From assembly GCA_958296105.1 (NCBI GenBank), contig OY282441.1, forward strand, positions 1,399,800 through 1,463,799: a stretch of 64,000 bases of DNA. The letters run 5' to 3'. The stretch's first letter is position 1, and every line of letters begins with the position of its first letter. Source of the DNA: an uncultured Dehalococcoidia bacterium. Its GTDB lineage: Bacteria > Chloroflexota > Dehalococcoidia > Lucifugimonadales > UBA1123. This document shows positions 33,813-42,023 of this stretch, piece by piece. A program made the translations under genes and the position numbers. Under the pieces are notes generated by a model that saw only the letters and a list, made by a program, of their open reading frames with translations, searched no databases and was not told the DNA's origin.

Positions 33813-34654
33813 AGCGCCAGCGAGCGCATTCGGTAAGTCGGCATGTCGGAGCGTGGCAGCGCAGACACGTCGACCGCTGCCACGCCGGTGGCGACCAGAA
33901 CGGACGCGATGCCGAAGGCGTTCGCCCCCCGTATGTCCGTGTCGGGCGTGTCTCCGATCATCACCATGTCTCGCGTCCCGCTTCGGCGCGCCGCCTCCTC
34001 GAACATGGCGGGATGGGGCTTGCCCAGTCGGGTGAATCTCAGGTCATGCCTATGGGGATAGCGCAGCGCCAGAGCCGCCTCGAACATCGCGGCAACGCTC
34101 CCGCTCGCAAAGCCGAACCCGTCGCCATCGGGGTATATCAGGTCTGGATTCGGCAGAACGAGCCGAACCTCCAGCCCTGTGTCTATCCTCCTGAACAGCG
34201 CGCTCAGCACGGCGTCAGATGCTTCCAGGAAGGGAAAGCCCGCCTGATCTCCGATCACCAGCGTATCGAACTCGTCGTGAAAGCGCGCGACCTCGCCGCC
34301 GGCAGCCTCTACGTAGCGCGCGCTGTCCTCGGTTCCAAGCACTACGCACCTGGAACCCGCCAGTCCGCGCTGCGCGAAGTGGCTCTTCAGAAGGCTGCCG
34401 GACGTGATTATCCGACTCGCGTCTATGGAGAGGCCGAGCGCGGCGTACCGCGCCGCCCGCGTCTGCGGCAGCGCAGATGCGTCGTTCGTAAGGACGAAGT
34501 AGGGCTTGCCCATCGCGTTCAGCCGCTCGATTGCCGCCCGCGCCCCTGGGACCGCGTGCCGAGAACCGGCAAGAACCCCATAGGCGTCGAACAGTATGGC
34601 AGAGTATCTGCCAAGCAGATACTCGAAGGCGACGCTCTCGGTCTCGTCTCTCAT
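33809..34654 (-). CDS. HAD-IIA (NagD-like) sugar phosphatase
   Basis: The 281-residue product has motif I AILFDAYGVLAGSRHAVPGA (D-x-Y-G-V, replacing the usual D-x-D-G-V), motif II VLTNDAS, and motif IV MVMIGDTPDTDIRGANAFG with GKPHPAMFEEA. The C2a-type cap lies between (VVLGTEDSARYVEA to EVRLVLPNPDLIYP). The second Asp of motif I is Tyr, seen in some HAD-IIA members but likely to weaken phosphatase turnover. The substrate is a phosphorylated sugar or nucleotide, unknown. The stop lies in the duplicated sequence shared with the ABC gene. Confidence 0.85.
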   Translation of the reverse strand: MRDETESVAFEYLLGRYSAILFDAYGVLAGSRHAVPGARAAIERLNAMGKPYFVLTNDASALPQTRAARYAALGLSIDASRIITSGSLLKSHFAQRGLAGSRCVVLGTEDSARYVEAAGGEVARFHDEFDTLVIGDQAGFPFLEASDAVLSALFRRIDTGLEVRLVLPNPDLIYPDGDGFGFASGSVAAMFEAALALRYPHRHDLRFTRLGKPHPAMFEEAARRSGTRDMVMIGDTPDTDIRGANAFGIASVLVATGVAAVDVSALPRSDMPTYRMRSLAL

Positions 34655-34693
34655 CTGACGTGTCGCATCTCCCGGCGCCGTCTGGACGGGGCG

Positions 34694-35455
34694 CTAGGTG
34701 GCGGTGTACCCGCCATCTATCACCAGCTCCGCGCCAGTAACATACGAGGATTCGTCAGACGCCAGATACAATGCTCCGTATGCCACCTCCTCCGGCTTGC
34801 CGTACCGTCCCATCGGCGTGTCGCTCGACACGACGAAGTCGCCCACGCGCTCGGCGTCTTCCCAGCCTGCCTGCGTCATGGGCGTCTGAATCGGCCCCGG
34901 ATGGATCGAGTTGACTCGGATCCCGTCCCTCGCGTACTGCACGGCGGCGGCCTTCGTGAATATCCGCACCGCGCCCTTGGAGGCGTTGTAGCCTGCGTTC
35001 ACCACGTCCTGCCCGATCATGCCGCTGATGGACGATATGTTGACGATCGAGCCGCCGTCTCCCTGCCGCTTCATCTGCTGGATTGCCGCCTTCGTGCCGA
35101 GAAAGACTCCCTTGGCGTTGATATCCATCACCCGATCCCACTGCTCGAGAGTCGTCTCCTCGATAGACCCTCGGGCGCTGATCCCAGCGTTGTTGACGAT
35201 GACATCCAGCCTGCCGAACCGCTCGACCGTCCTGCTGATCGCGGCGTCCCAATCCGCCTGCTGGGTGACGTCCAGGCTGACGAAGATCGCGTCTCCGCCG
35301 GTCTCGTTGATCTGCGCCTCCGTCCGCCGCCCTTCGTCTTCGAGAACGTCTGCGATCACCACCTTCGCGCCCTCGCGCGCGAACATCCTCGCCTCAGCCG
35401 CGCCCATGCCCCTGGCTCCACCCGTAATCAGCGCCACTTTCCCTTCGAGTCTCAT
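34694..35455 (-). CDS. Short-chain dehydrogenase/reductase
   Basis: ATG after AAAGGAGGG gives 253 residues, the classical SDR size. Seen: cofactor loop [18 protein letters not shown], acidic [12 protein letters not shown] (NAD rather than NADP favoured), N-N-A-G ([10 protein letters not shown]), catalytic Ser in [20 protein letters not shown] (Tyr-x3-Lys) and HPGPIQTPM. It resembles FabG/glucose or 3-alpha-hydroxysteroid dehydrogenase-like enzymes. Substrate unknown. It is probably co-transcribed with the HAD-IIA gene 39 bases downstream. Confidence 0.95.
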   Translation of the reverse strand: MRLEGKVALITGGARGMGAAEARMFAREGAKVVIADVLEDEGRRTEAQINETGGDAIFVSLDVTQQADWDAAISRTVERFGRLDVIVNNAGISARGSIEETTLEQWDRVMDINAKGVFLGTKAAIQQMKRQGDGGSIVNISSISGMIGQDVVNAGYNASKGAVRIFTKAAAVQYARDGIRVNSIHPGPIQTPMTQAGWEDAERVGDFVVSSDTPMGRYGKPEEVAYGALYLASDESSYVTGAELVIDGGYTAT

Positions 35456-35614
35456 GCCATCCCTCCTTTGGCGGTATCGCGTAGTATCGCAAGACCAATG
35501 CGTGAACTATAGAGTACATCACAATCGAACAATCGAGGGATCCAAGAAGCGTCGCATCCATCGAGGAGCTTGAGCTTGGCCCCCATCATGGCACTCATCG
35601 GATTCGACGTCCGC

Positions 35615-36043
35615 TTATCGCCGTCTCTTGTAGCTCACAGTGACCACCGTGTGCAGTCCGCCGCGAACCTTGTAGTCTAGCATGACCGTCATTCGGCGAG
35701 GGTCGCACAGCGCCACGAGGTCGTTCAGAATGCGGTTGGCGGCGTGTTCCTGAACGATGCCCACTCTGGTGTAGCTCATCAGGTAGTACTTCAGCGACTT
35801 CAGCTCGATGCACGCGCGATCCGGCACGTAGCTGATCATGAGCGTGCCGAAGTCTGGCAGGCTGGTCCACGGGCATATGGCGGTGAACTCGTCGGTGTCC
35901 ACCACCACCTCCGCGCCGCTGTCCGGGTAGTCGTAGTCGAACGCCAGCAGACAGCTGGGGTCGATCTCCTCCTGGCTCTGCGGCAGCGTGTGGGTCTGGT
36001 TCAGGTTTTCGTACTGTCTCTGAAGATGCTCGATCGTCGCCAT
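35615..36043 (-). CDS. queF: NADPH-dependent 7-cyano-7-deazaguanine reductase QueF
   Basis: The start at 36043 (MATIEHLQRQYENLN) has GGAAGGA upstream; 54 bases of farther open frame are not conserved-looking. The 142-residue product is the unimodular type I QueF. Seen are the nucleophile Cys in TAICPWTSLPDFG, the NADPH motif ELKSLKYYLMSY (E-S/L-K-S-x-K-x-Y), a late substrate-binding Glu-His pair (VQEHAANRIL) and DPRRMTVMLDY. It reduces preQ0 to preQ1 for queuosine in tRNA. Other que genes are not in the window. A palindrome overlaps its promoter. Confidence 0.95.
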   Translation of the reverse strand: MATIEHLQRQYENLNQTHTLPQSQEEIDPSCLLAFDYDYPDSGAEVVVDTDEFTAICPWTSLPDFGTLMISYVPDRACIELKSLKYYLMSYTRVGIVQEHAANRILNDLVALCDPRRMTVMLDYKVRGGLHTVVTVSYKRRR

Positions 36044-36108
36044 GTCGTCCTTCCCTGTGCGCCTCTGCGGTCGTGTCATGGGGCGTCGGTTGCTCAACAG
36101 CGTCCCAC

Positions 36109-36145
36109 TGTGGAATTATATCCACATACTCGATGCGGGGGTCAA
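36109..36145 (-). promoter_or_regulatory. queF promoter overlapped by an 18-bp dyad
   Basis: On the complement: TTGACC (36145-36140), 19 bases, TATAAT (36120-36115). The TATAAT is the centre of TGTGGA-N6-TCCACA (36109-36126). A repressor bound there would block queF and might also affect the divergent GNAT gene at 36150. No preQ1 riboswitch is obvious in the 70-base leader. Confidence 0.5.
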
Positions 36146-36149
36146 TTCC

Positions 36150-36722
36150 ATGACCAAGCCGACTACGCTCAGGACGGACCGGCTCGTGCTGCGTCCGTAC
36201 AGGCTTTCGGACGTGGTCGAGGTCTATGGGTACGCGCAAGATCCGGAGTGGGGGCGCTACCTGCCTATCCCCAAGCCCTACGAGCTCAGGCACGCCGAGG
36301 AGTTCGTAGCCAGATCGGTGCTGACCGAATGGAACACGCGCCCGGTGTTCGCCGTCTGCTCGGGCGGATCCGTCATCGGCGGAATCAACGTCAGAGTCGA
36401 CGCGCGCAGCTCGACGGCTGAAATGGGCTACGGCATCGCGCGCGAGCATTGGGGAAAGGGGCTGGCGAGGGAGGCAGCCAGAGCGGTCATCGAGTGGGCG
36501 TTCTCGGAGTTCGCGCTCGCCAAGATCAGCGCAAGGGCAGACCTGTCGAATACGCAGTCCTGGAGGGTGATGGAGAAGCTGGGTATGCGCCGCGAGGGTA
36601 TTCTGAGAAGCGAGCTTCCGAACCCCAGCGTCCCCGACAGCCGCGTGGACATGGTCGTCTATGCCATCCTGCGCGAGGAGTGGCTGTGGTGGGCGACAGA
36701 GTGGGCCGATGCCAGAAGCTGA
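36150..36722 (+). CDS. GNAT N-acetyltransferase, RimJ/RimL type
   Basis: The start at 36150 (MTKPTTLRTDRLVLRPYRL) is the typical RimJ/RimL opening; the frame is open upstream into the promoter. The product has 190 residues. The acetyl-CoA site is MGYGIAREHWGKGLAREAARAVIEWAF and the C-terminal ISARADLSNTQSWRVMEKLGMRREGILRS is diagnostic. It transfers acetyl from acetyl-CoA to an amine, either a ribosomal protein N-terminus or a small molecule. It overlaps the next gene (ccmA) by 14 bases. Confidence 0.9.
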   Translation: MTKPTTLRTDRLVLRPYRLSDVVEVYGYAQDPEWGRYLPIPKPYELRHAEEFVARSVLTEWNTRPVFAVCSGGSVIGGINVRVDARSSTAEMGYGIAREHWGKGLAREAARAVIEWAFSEFALAKISARADLSNTQSWRVMEKLGMRREGILRSELPNPSVPDSRVDMVVYAILREEWLWWATEWADARS

Positions 36723-37434
36723 TACGGCGGTCTACGCCGTCCGTCTGAAGGGAGTGACGAAGGCGTTCGGGCGCGCGCCTGCGCTGCGCGGGGTCGACCT
36801 CGATCTGCCGTGGGGCAAGACGCTCAGCCTGCTCGGACCGAACGGCTCCGGCAAGACCACCATCATCAAGATCATCGCCACACTCACCAGAGCCGACTCG
36901 GGAGACGTCCACATCGCAGGCGCGCGCGTCGGGCGAGACGGCGCGCGGGCGCGCCGCATGATCGGCGTGGTCACGCATGATCCTCTGCTGTACGAAGACC
37001 TCACTGCGCGGGAGAATCTGCGCTTCTTCTGCCGCATGTTCAGTCTGGACGACATCGAAGACAGGATCGAGCGCGTCGCCGAGACGATGGGGACGACTGC
37101 CAGACTGGATCAGCGAATCGGCGCGATGTCTCACGGAATGAAGAAGCGATTCGGCATCGCGCGCGCGCTGCTGCACGAGCCGCCCATTCTGCTGCTGGAC
37201 GAACCCGACAGCGGGCTGGATCAGGAGGCGCTGGGGCTGCTGGACGAGGTGATCGGGGGCGGAGACAACCCGCGCCGCGCCGTGATAATGACCACCCACA
37301 ACTTGGAGCGCGCCATTGCGCTGGGCGACGTGATGGCCATTATCGCAGGCGGGCGCGTGGCGCATCGGCAGACGCTGGACGCGGCGGACGCGGACGCGGC
37401 GCGCGAGGCGTACGAAAGGCTGGCGTCGAGATGA
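36709..37434 (+). CDS. ccmA: Cytochrome c maturation ABC ATPase CcmA-like
   Basis: The ATG at 36709 overlaps the GNAT end. The 241-residue product has Walker A LLGPNGSGKTTIIKIIATL, signature MSHGMKKRFGIARALL (S-H-G-M, a variant of LSGGQ), Walker B ILLLDEPDSGLDQ and switch His VIMTTHNLERA. The fold fits CcmA, and the next gene is a clear CcmB, with a 4-base ATGA overlap. With CcmB it would form the exporter/haem-release ATPase of cytochrome c maturation system I. CcmC, CcmE and CcmF are not in the window. Confidence 0.82.
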   Translation: MPEADTAVYAVRLKGVTKAFGRAPALRGVDLDLPWGKTLSLLGPNGSGKTTIIKIIATLTRADSGDVHIAGARVGRDGARARRMIGVVTHDPLLYEDLTARENLRFFCRMFSLDDIEDRIERVAETMGTTARLDQRIGAMSHGMKKRFGIARALLHEPPILLLDEPDSGLDQEALGLLDEVIGGGDNPRRAVIMTTHNLERAIALGDVMAIIAGGRVAHRQTLDAADADAAREAYERLASR

Positions 37435-38105
37435 GGGGCTACTTCGGCCCGATATTCGCGGTAGTGGCGAAGGACATGCTTCTGGAGCTTCGCACCAAGG
37501 ATATACTCGTATCCACGCTGGTGTTCGGTCTGCTGGTGATCATCGTGTTCGACATCGCCATAGACCCCACGCCGAGCGCGGTCGCCACGGTCGGACCCGG
37601 CATACTCTGGGTGTCGTTCACCTTCGGCGGCGTGATGGGGCTGAACCGCTCGTTCGGGGTGGAGAAGGACGGGGGCGGCCTTCGCGGTCTGATGCTCGCG
37701 CCGGTCGGACGGGACGCCATCTACTTCGGCAAGGTTCTCGGCAGCTTCATGTTCATGGCGCTGGTGGAGGCGATCATCTACCCGGCGTTCGCGGTCATGT
37801 TCGATCTGCCGCTGCTCGCGCCGGGCATGGTTCCGGTGGCGCTTCTGGCGACGCTGGCCATAGTGGCGGTTGGAACGGTGTTCAGCGCGATGTCCGTCAA
37901 CACCCGGTCGCGCGAGGTGATGCTGCCCATACTCTTCTTGCCTGTGGCGGTACCTGTCATAATAGCGGCGGTGGAGGCTACCGGAGCGCTGATCGGGTCT
38001 GGCGAGGCGTCCGAGCTTGCCAGATGGGTTCCCTTTCTTGCCGCCTACGATGCGATCTTTCTGGCAGTCTGCCCTGTGGCGTTCAGTTTCGTGATAGAAG
38101 AGTGA
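37431..38105 (+). CDS. ccmB: Cytochrome c maturation permease CcmB-like
   Basis: The 224-residue product has six predicted membrane segments and the CcmB opening VVAKDMLLELRTKDIL (conserved K-D-L-x-x-E-x-R). Next comes ILWVSFTFGGVMGLNRSFGVEKDGG, which matches the W-x-F-x-x-x-x-x-L-x-R-x-F family core, and a C-terminal AAYDAIFLAVCPVAFSFVIEE. It forms the membrane half of the CcmAB complex. Start codon overlaps ccmA. The JAMM gene starts 10 bases after the stop. Confidence 0.9.
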   Translation: MRGYFGPIFAVVAKDMLLELRTKDILVSTLVFGLLVIIVFDIAIDPTPSAVATVGPGILWVSFTFGGVMGLNRSFGVEKDGGGLRGLMLAPVGRDAIYFGKVLGSFMFMALVEAIIYPAFAVMFDLPLLAPGMVPVALLATLAIVAVGTVFSAMSVNTRSREVMLPILFLPVAVPVIIAAVEATGALIGSGEASELARWVPFLAAYDAIFLAVCPVAFSFVIEE

Positions 38106-38115
38106 GGAGCGAAGA

Positions 38116-38586
38116 TTGAAGATACCGGCTGAGATACTGGGCGAGGTGTACAGACACGCGCGAGAGGAGTACCCGAACGAGTGCTGCGGCTGGCTGACGG
38201 GGACGAGGGACGGCGACGAGGCGGATCGAGTGAGGAGGGCGACCAACGCCTACACGCCCGCATCGCATCCCACCGCCGCGGACCGCTCAGCCGAGAGCGC
38301 ATACGTCATAGACGGCGAAGACCTGCTGGAGCTGAATCGAGGTCTCGACGAATCCAATCCCACCCCCCCGCGCGTCATATACCACTCGCACCCCAACGGG
38401 CGCGCCTACTTCTCGGAGACCGACCGACGAGTCGCCACCGACCCATGGGGCGAAGGCCCTGTGTATCCGGTGCGGCAGCTGGTGGTCGGCATCGACGAGC
38501 GGCGCGTAGTGGAGGCGCGGCTGTACGAGTGGGACGAGTCTAAGGCGGATTTCGTAGAAGCGGCGCGCTTCGACGGGCAGGATTAA
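38116..38586 (+). CDS. JAMM/MPN+ metalloprotease-like protein
   Basis: A TTG start after GAGGAG gives 156 residues. The JAMM zinc motif is complete: Glu22 (NECCGWLTG), then His90-x-His92-x7-Ser100-x2-Asp103 in HSHPNGRAYFSETD. This is the M67 family of zinc isopeptidases, including bacterial Mec+/CysM-partner proteins that release a C-terminal residue from a sulfur-carrier protein, and deubiquitinase relatives. The CC pair after the Glu is typical of the bacterial members. No ubiquitin-like sulfur carrier gene is adjacent. It lies in the ccmAB operon, so a thiol or cytochrome link is possible. Its end overlaps the converging thioredoxin-like gene by 4 bases. Confidence 0.88.
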   Translation: MKIPAEILGEVYRHAREEYPNECCGWLTGTRDGDEADRVRRATNAYTPASHPTAADRSAESAYVIDGEDLLELNRGLDESNPTPPRVIYHSHPNGRAYFSETDRRVATDPWGEGPVYPVRQLVVGIDERRVVEARLYEWDESKADFVEAARFDGQD

Positions 38587-39509
38587 GACTCCAGCGCCTG
38601 CGTCAGGGACTGTCGAAGCTCTTCCAGCGTGGCGAAGCCCTCGAACCGTTCCAACACCACCCCGCTCTTGTCTATGACGAAAGACCACTCCGAGCTGGGC
38701 AGCCCCCACTCCAACACGGTGGGGGATACGATGGCGCGGGACAGATCGCCCTGTATCTCTTCAGGGTTGTCGTAGTAGTCGACGTGAATGAAGTTCGCCT
38801 CGTCTTCGAACTCATCTTTCAGGTCTCGCAAGACCTCCACCTGCGGGCCGCAGACGGCGTTCGTGCAGAAGGCCGGACTCGCCATGACTATCACAGTGGG
38901 CAGATCGTTCTCCAGGGCTTGGGCGATGGTCAGGCGGTACAGATCGGCGTCCTGCATCGAGCCTGTCGTCAGCTGCGACAGGCTCGCCACGTCGTCCAGC
39001 GTCCTGTTCGCGCTCGGAAGCGCGCGACTTCCCGCCGCCGGCGCGCGAGTCTCTCGCGGCACGTCGAAGAATAGCCGCGCCGTCTTGGGCTGCCCATCCT
39101 CGCCCAGAACGGCTGCCTGTATCCCCCATCGGCCCGGGCGGTCGAACGTCAGCCTAGTGGAGTACAAGCCGCGCTCCACCAGCGGAAACGGTCTGAAGAT
39201 GGCGAGCGCGGTCTGAGTCGGCTCGCCCAGCGCGTCGTCGTCAGGTTCGTAGAACGACTGCACGGCGGCTGACGGGGCGTCCACCAGCCCTGTCTTGGAG
39301 GTGAGCGCGAAAGCCACGCGGTGCTTTCCAACGCCGAGGTCCGGGGTGGCGAATATAGCCTGAAGCCCGTCTTCGGAGAGTGGGCCGCGAATTAGCTCTA
39401 TGGATTCGGCGGATTCGGCGGACTCGGCCGGGGCTGGCCCCTCATCCGCCATCGCGCAAGACGTGGCTGCGAGTATGGCGAGTGCAATTATGGCAGTCTT
39501 GAAGATCAC
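38583..39509 (-). CDS. Lipoprotein with thioredoxin-like domain (C-x4-C)
   Basis: The 308-residue product has a signal peptide with lipobox AATSC (Cys18), a short Ala/Glu linker, and a beta-rich middle (about 35-150, GVGKHRVAFALTSKTG to PGRWGIQAAVL). The C-terminal thioredoxin-like domain spans about 180-305. The expected CxxC is replaced by C-T-N-A-V-C (Cys215, Cys220) in ASPAFCTNAVCGPQVEVL. SPTVLEWGLPSSEWSFVID supplies the cis-Pro region. It is anchored outside the membrane and could reduce or oxidise exported thiols, perhaps of apocytochrome c. The spacing of six is unlike thioredoxin, so redox activity is inferred. Confidence 0.75.
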   Translation of the reverse strand: MIFKTAIIALAILAATSCAMADEGPAPAESAESAESIELIRGPLSEDGLQAIFATPDLGVGKHRVAFALTSKTGLVDAPSAAVQSFYEPDDDALGEPTQTALAIFRPFPLVERGLYSTRLTFDRPGRWGIQAAVLGEDGQPKTARLFFDVPRETRAPAAGSRALPSANRTLDDVASLSQLTTGSMQDADLYRLTIAQALENDLPTVIVMASPAFCTNAVCGPQVEVLRDLKDEFEDEANFIHVDYYDNPEEIQGDLSRAIVSPTVLEWGLPSSEWSFVIDKSGVVLERFEGFATLEELRQSLTQALES

Positions 39510-39565
39510 TGTGATGTTTCGCTCTCTCGAGGGTGGTGTGGACGGCGGGGCTGAGTATCGACCTC

Positions 39566-40852
39566 TCAGGACTCCTTCACCGGCTCGCCGCCCTCGTATG
39601 ATCCGAACGTGAAGGCGAACACCGAGAAGTCGGACGAGTTCGACGTCAGCCGCAGACTGCCGCCGCCGAACGTGTCCTTGTCTATCAGGTAGTACATTCT
39701 CGACGTGTCCACGACAACATAGCTGTTGCCGTCGTCGTCGTACATGATGTCGCTGCCCGCCTGATCTTCGGGAATGGGCGCGTCATCCAAGAACACCCTC
39801 ACCTCGTAGGGTCCGTCCGCGCCCGGAGACATGACCACGTTGGCGCTGGTGCCGAAGAACTTGAGCGCCATATAGTCCTCGAAGTCCGTCGTCTCGCGGG
39901 CGTGAATCAGGCTCTCGAACGTGTTGAGCCACAGGCCGTTCAGGTAGAGAAAGTGGTTCTGGTGTTCGCCCGGGTCCTGATACAGCACCTCAGTGTTGGG
40001 CGCTTCGTAGTATTCCACGTGGCGCACGTAGGGCGGCGTCACCATGGACTGAAGCGCGCCGACGTTGCGCTCGAAGCCCGCGTACAGCTCCCTAGTCTGC
40101 CCCTCTCCCTGTTCGGCGGTCATCGCGCCCGCCGAAATGCGGCTACCCGGATCCGAGCTTGCCGCTATCTCCTCCACGTCGTACCCCGCCTCAGTCAGAA
40201 GCTCTCTGATCTTCTGCTCGGTCTCGTCATACGCGCCCTCTCCGAAGTGGCTGTAGCGAATGCTGCCGTTGTGGTCGATCAGGTACTTCGCAGGCCAGTA
40301 GCGGTTGTTGAAAGCCCTCCACGTCCCGAAGTCGTTGTCCTGAACTATGGGATATTCGAGATCGAACTTGCCCGCCGCCTCGACGACGTTCTCGTATATC
40401 TTCTCGAACTCGAACTCCGGCGTGTGTACGCCCAAGATCACCAGCCCGTGATCGGCGTACTTGTCGTGCCACTGCTTGACGTATGGCAGCGTGCGGATGC
40501 AGTTGATGCACGTGTACGTCCAGAAGTCGATCAGCACCACCTTGCCCTCCGCCTGCTGGCCGGCGAGTGTGAAGGGTTCGGAGTTGATCCAGCCGCCGGT
40601 CTTGTCCAGCTCCGGCGCGGGGATGTAGTCGAAGGCGACGCTGGTCGGCTCGGGTGCGGGGGGCGGCTCAGGGATGGGAGTCGGGTCTGGCGGTCGCGGC
40701 GTGGGCGGCTCGGCGGTCGGCGCGGGCGGCGCGGGCGCCTGCGCCACAGGCGATGATCTCTGCGAGCCGGTGTCTGCGGAAACGCAGGCGGCGAGCAGAA
40801 CAGCCGTCGCCGCTATCAGGGAAGCTATGGAGAGACGGGCGAATATGCGCAT
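39566..40852 (-). CDS. TlpA/DipZ-like thioredoxin-fold lipoprotein
   Basis: The 428-residue product has lipobox LLAAC (Cys23) and a Pro-rich linker (30-72). A thioredoxin domain (about 85-215) has W-T-Y-T-C-I-N-C at 111-118, the redox pair being Cys115 and Cys118. Then follow LVILGVHTPEFEFEK and the cis-Pro region RYWPAKYLIDHNG. The remaining 220 residues match the extra C-terminal domain of DipZ-type proteins (GGGSLRLTSNSSDFSVFAF, a carbohydrate-binding-like fold). It is an extracytoplasmic thiol reductase or oxidase. With the preceding lipoprotein and ccmAB it suggests cytochrome c or disulfide maturation. Confidence 0.88.
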   Translation of the reverse strand: MRIFARLSIASLIAATAVLLAACVSADTGSQRSSPVAQAPAPPAPTAEPPTPRPPDPTPIPEPPPAPEPTSVAFDYIPAPELDKTGGWINSEPFTLAGQQAEGKVVLIDFWTYTCINCIRTLPYVKQWHDKYADHGLVILGVHTPEFEFEKIYENVVEAAGKFDLEYPIVQDNDFGTWRAFNNRYWPAKYLIDHNGSIRYSHFGEGAYDETEQKIRELLTEAGYDVEEIAASSDPGSRISAGAMTAEQGEGQTRELYAGFERNVGALQSMVTPPYVRHVEYYEAPNTEVLYQDPGEHQNHFLYLNGLWLNTFESLIHARETTDFEDYMALKFFGTSANVVMSPGADGPYEVRVFLDDAPIPEDQAGSDIMYDDDGNSYVVVDTSRMYYLIDKDTFGGGSLRLTSNSSDFSVFAFTFGSYEGGEPVKES

Positions 40853-41022
40853 GGTGATTGCCTCGAAAGCGCTGTGTATCGAGCGTTGCGAACGCGGTAT
40901 CGGATTTGTACGGAAAGGTTCACGATAGTTGGATGCGTCGGAGCGCGAAGATGATTCGACTTCTGGTACGATCTACGATGCTGAAGAGGCGCTCCGCACA
41001 ACTCGACAGGAGGGATTTTAAC

Positions 41023-41916
41023 ATGAAGGTCGGATTCGTTGGCGTAGGGTTCATGGGCAGGCACATGGCGCGCAACGTGCTGAACGGCGGTCACGAGATG
41101 AAGGTGTTCGACGCGAACAGGGGGGCGGCGGACGAGCTGCTGTCGCTCGGCGCGGAGTGGACGAACAGCCCGCGCGAGGCAGCCGAAGGCGTCGAGGCGA
41201 TCTTCACGTCTCTGCCGACGCCGCAGATCGTAGAGGAGGTGGCTTCGGGCGAGGGCGGGATTCTGAGCGGAATGAGGCGCGGCGCGGCTTACTTCGACCT
41301 CAGCACCACGGACCCCGGCACGATAAGCCGCATCGCAGCCAGAGGCGAGGCGGCCGGGGTTCACGTGCTGGACGCGCCCGTATCCGGCGGCACAGCCGGA
41401 GCCGATGCCGCCACCCTGTGCGTCATGGTGGGCGGCGACCGCGCCGCCTACGACAGCTTCAAGCCCGTTCTCGACCTGATTGGGGACAAGGTGATGTACT
41501 GCGGCGGTCTGGGATCCGGCGCGGTGTGCAAGATCGTAAACAATCTGATAGGGCTGAGCGTGGGCGTGCTGCTGTCCGAGGCGTTCAGCATGGGCGTCAA
41601 GTGGGGCGTGGACGCGCAGACGCTGTACGAAGCGGTATCCGGAAGCTCTGGGAACACCAACTCCATGCACGGCTTCCCCACCGGCATCTTCGAGCGCCGC
41701 TTCGAGCCCGGATTCGCGCTCGACCTCGCAGCCAAGGACGTGGGGCTGGCGACTCAGCTTGGGCGCGACCTGCGCGTGCCGATGGAGATGTCCAACTTGG
41801 CGCAGCAGCGCTACATAGACGGACAGAATCGCGGCTACGGGCGAATGGCAGCCGGAGCCGTGGCGCTGGTGCAAGAGGAGCGATCGGGGGTGGAGATAGC
41901 GCCTGCGCGCTCCTGA
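41023..41916 (+). CDS. 3-Hydroxyisobutyrate dehydrogenase-family oxidoreductase
   Basis: The start at 41023 (MKVGFVGVGFMGRHMARNV) follows ACAGGAGGG. The 297-residue beta-hydroxyacid dehydrogenase has a GxGxxG N-terminus, an acidic V-F-D (NAD preferred) and FTSLPTPQIVEEV. The substrate loop LDAPVSGGTAGADAATLCVMVGG and catalytic Lys in GAVCKIVNNLIG are both present, as is GFALDLAAKDVGLA. It oxidises a 3-hydroxyacid such as 3-hydroxyisobutyrate, tartronate semialdehyde or a related compound. Specificity is not readable. It stands alone. Confidence 0.92.
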   Translation: MKVGFVGVGFMGRHMARNVLNGGHEMKVFDANRGAADELLSLGAEWTNSPREAAEGVEAIFTSLPTPQIVEEVASGEGGILSGMRRGAAYFDLSTTDPGTISRIAARGEAAGVHVLDAPVSGGTAGADAATLCVMVGGDRAAYDSFKPVLDLIGDKVMYCGGLGSGAVCKIVNNLIGLSVGVLLSEAFSMGVKWGVDAQTLYEAVSGSSGNTNSMHGFPTGIFERRFEPGFALDLAAKDVGLATQLGRDLRVPMEMSNLAQQRYIDGQNRGYGRMAAGAVALVQEERSGVEIAPARS

Positions 41917-41986
41917 CATCGAGCCAAGCGACGAGCGCGCGGCGGCTGACGATATCAGCGCGCATAATCCTGACCTGAAATTGGCT

Positions 41987-42016
41987 TTGTACAGCAGAGT
42001 CGCAAACATGTAGAAT
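41987..42016 (+). promoter_or_regulatory. Promoter for the M16 peptidase gene
   Basis: TTGTAC (41987-41992), 18 bases, TAGAAT (42011-42016). The ATG is at 42024, about 7-8 bases past the -10, so transcription would start at or just before the start codon. No Shine-Dalgarno site is present, in agreement with a leaderless mRNA. Confidence 0.55.
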
Positions 42017-42023
42017 CATCGCG

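Noticed and set aside
36044-36108. preQ1 riboswitch before queF
   Set aside because: The 65-base leader lacks the short A-rich pseudoknot tail of preQ1-I and any preQ1-II pattern.
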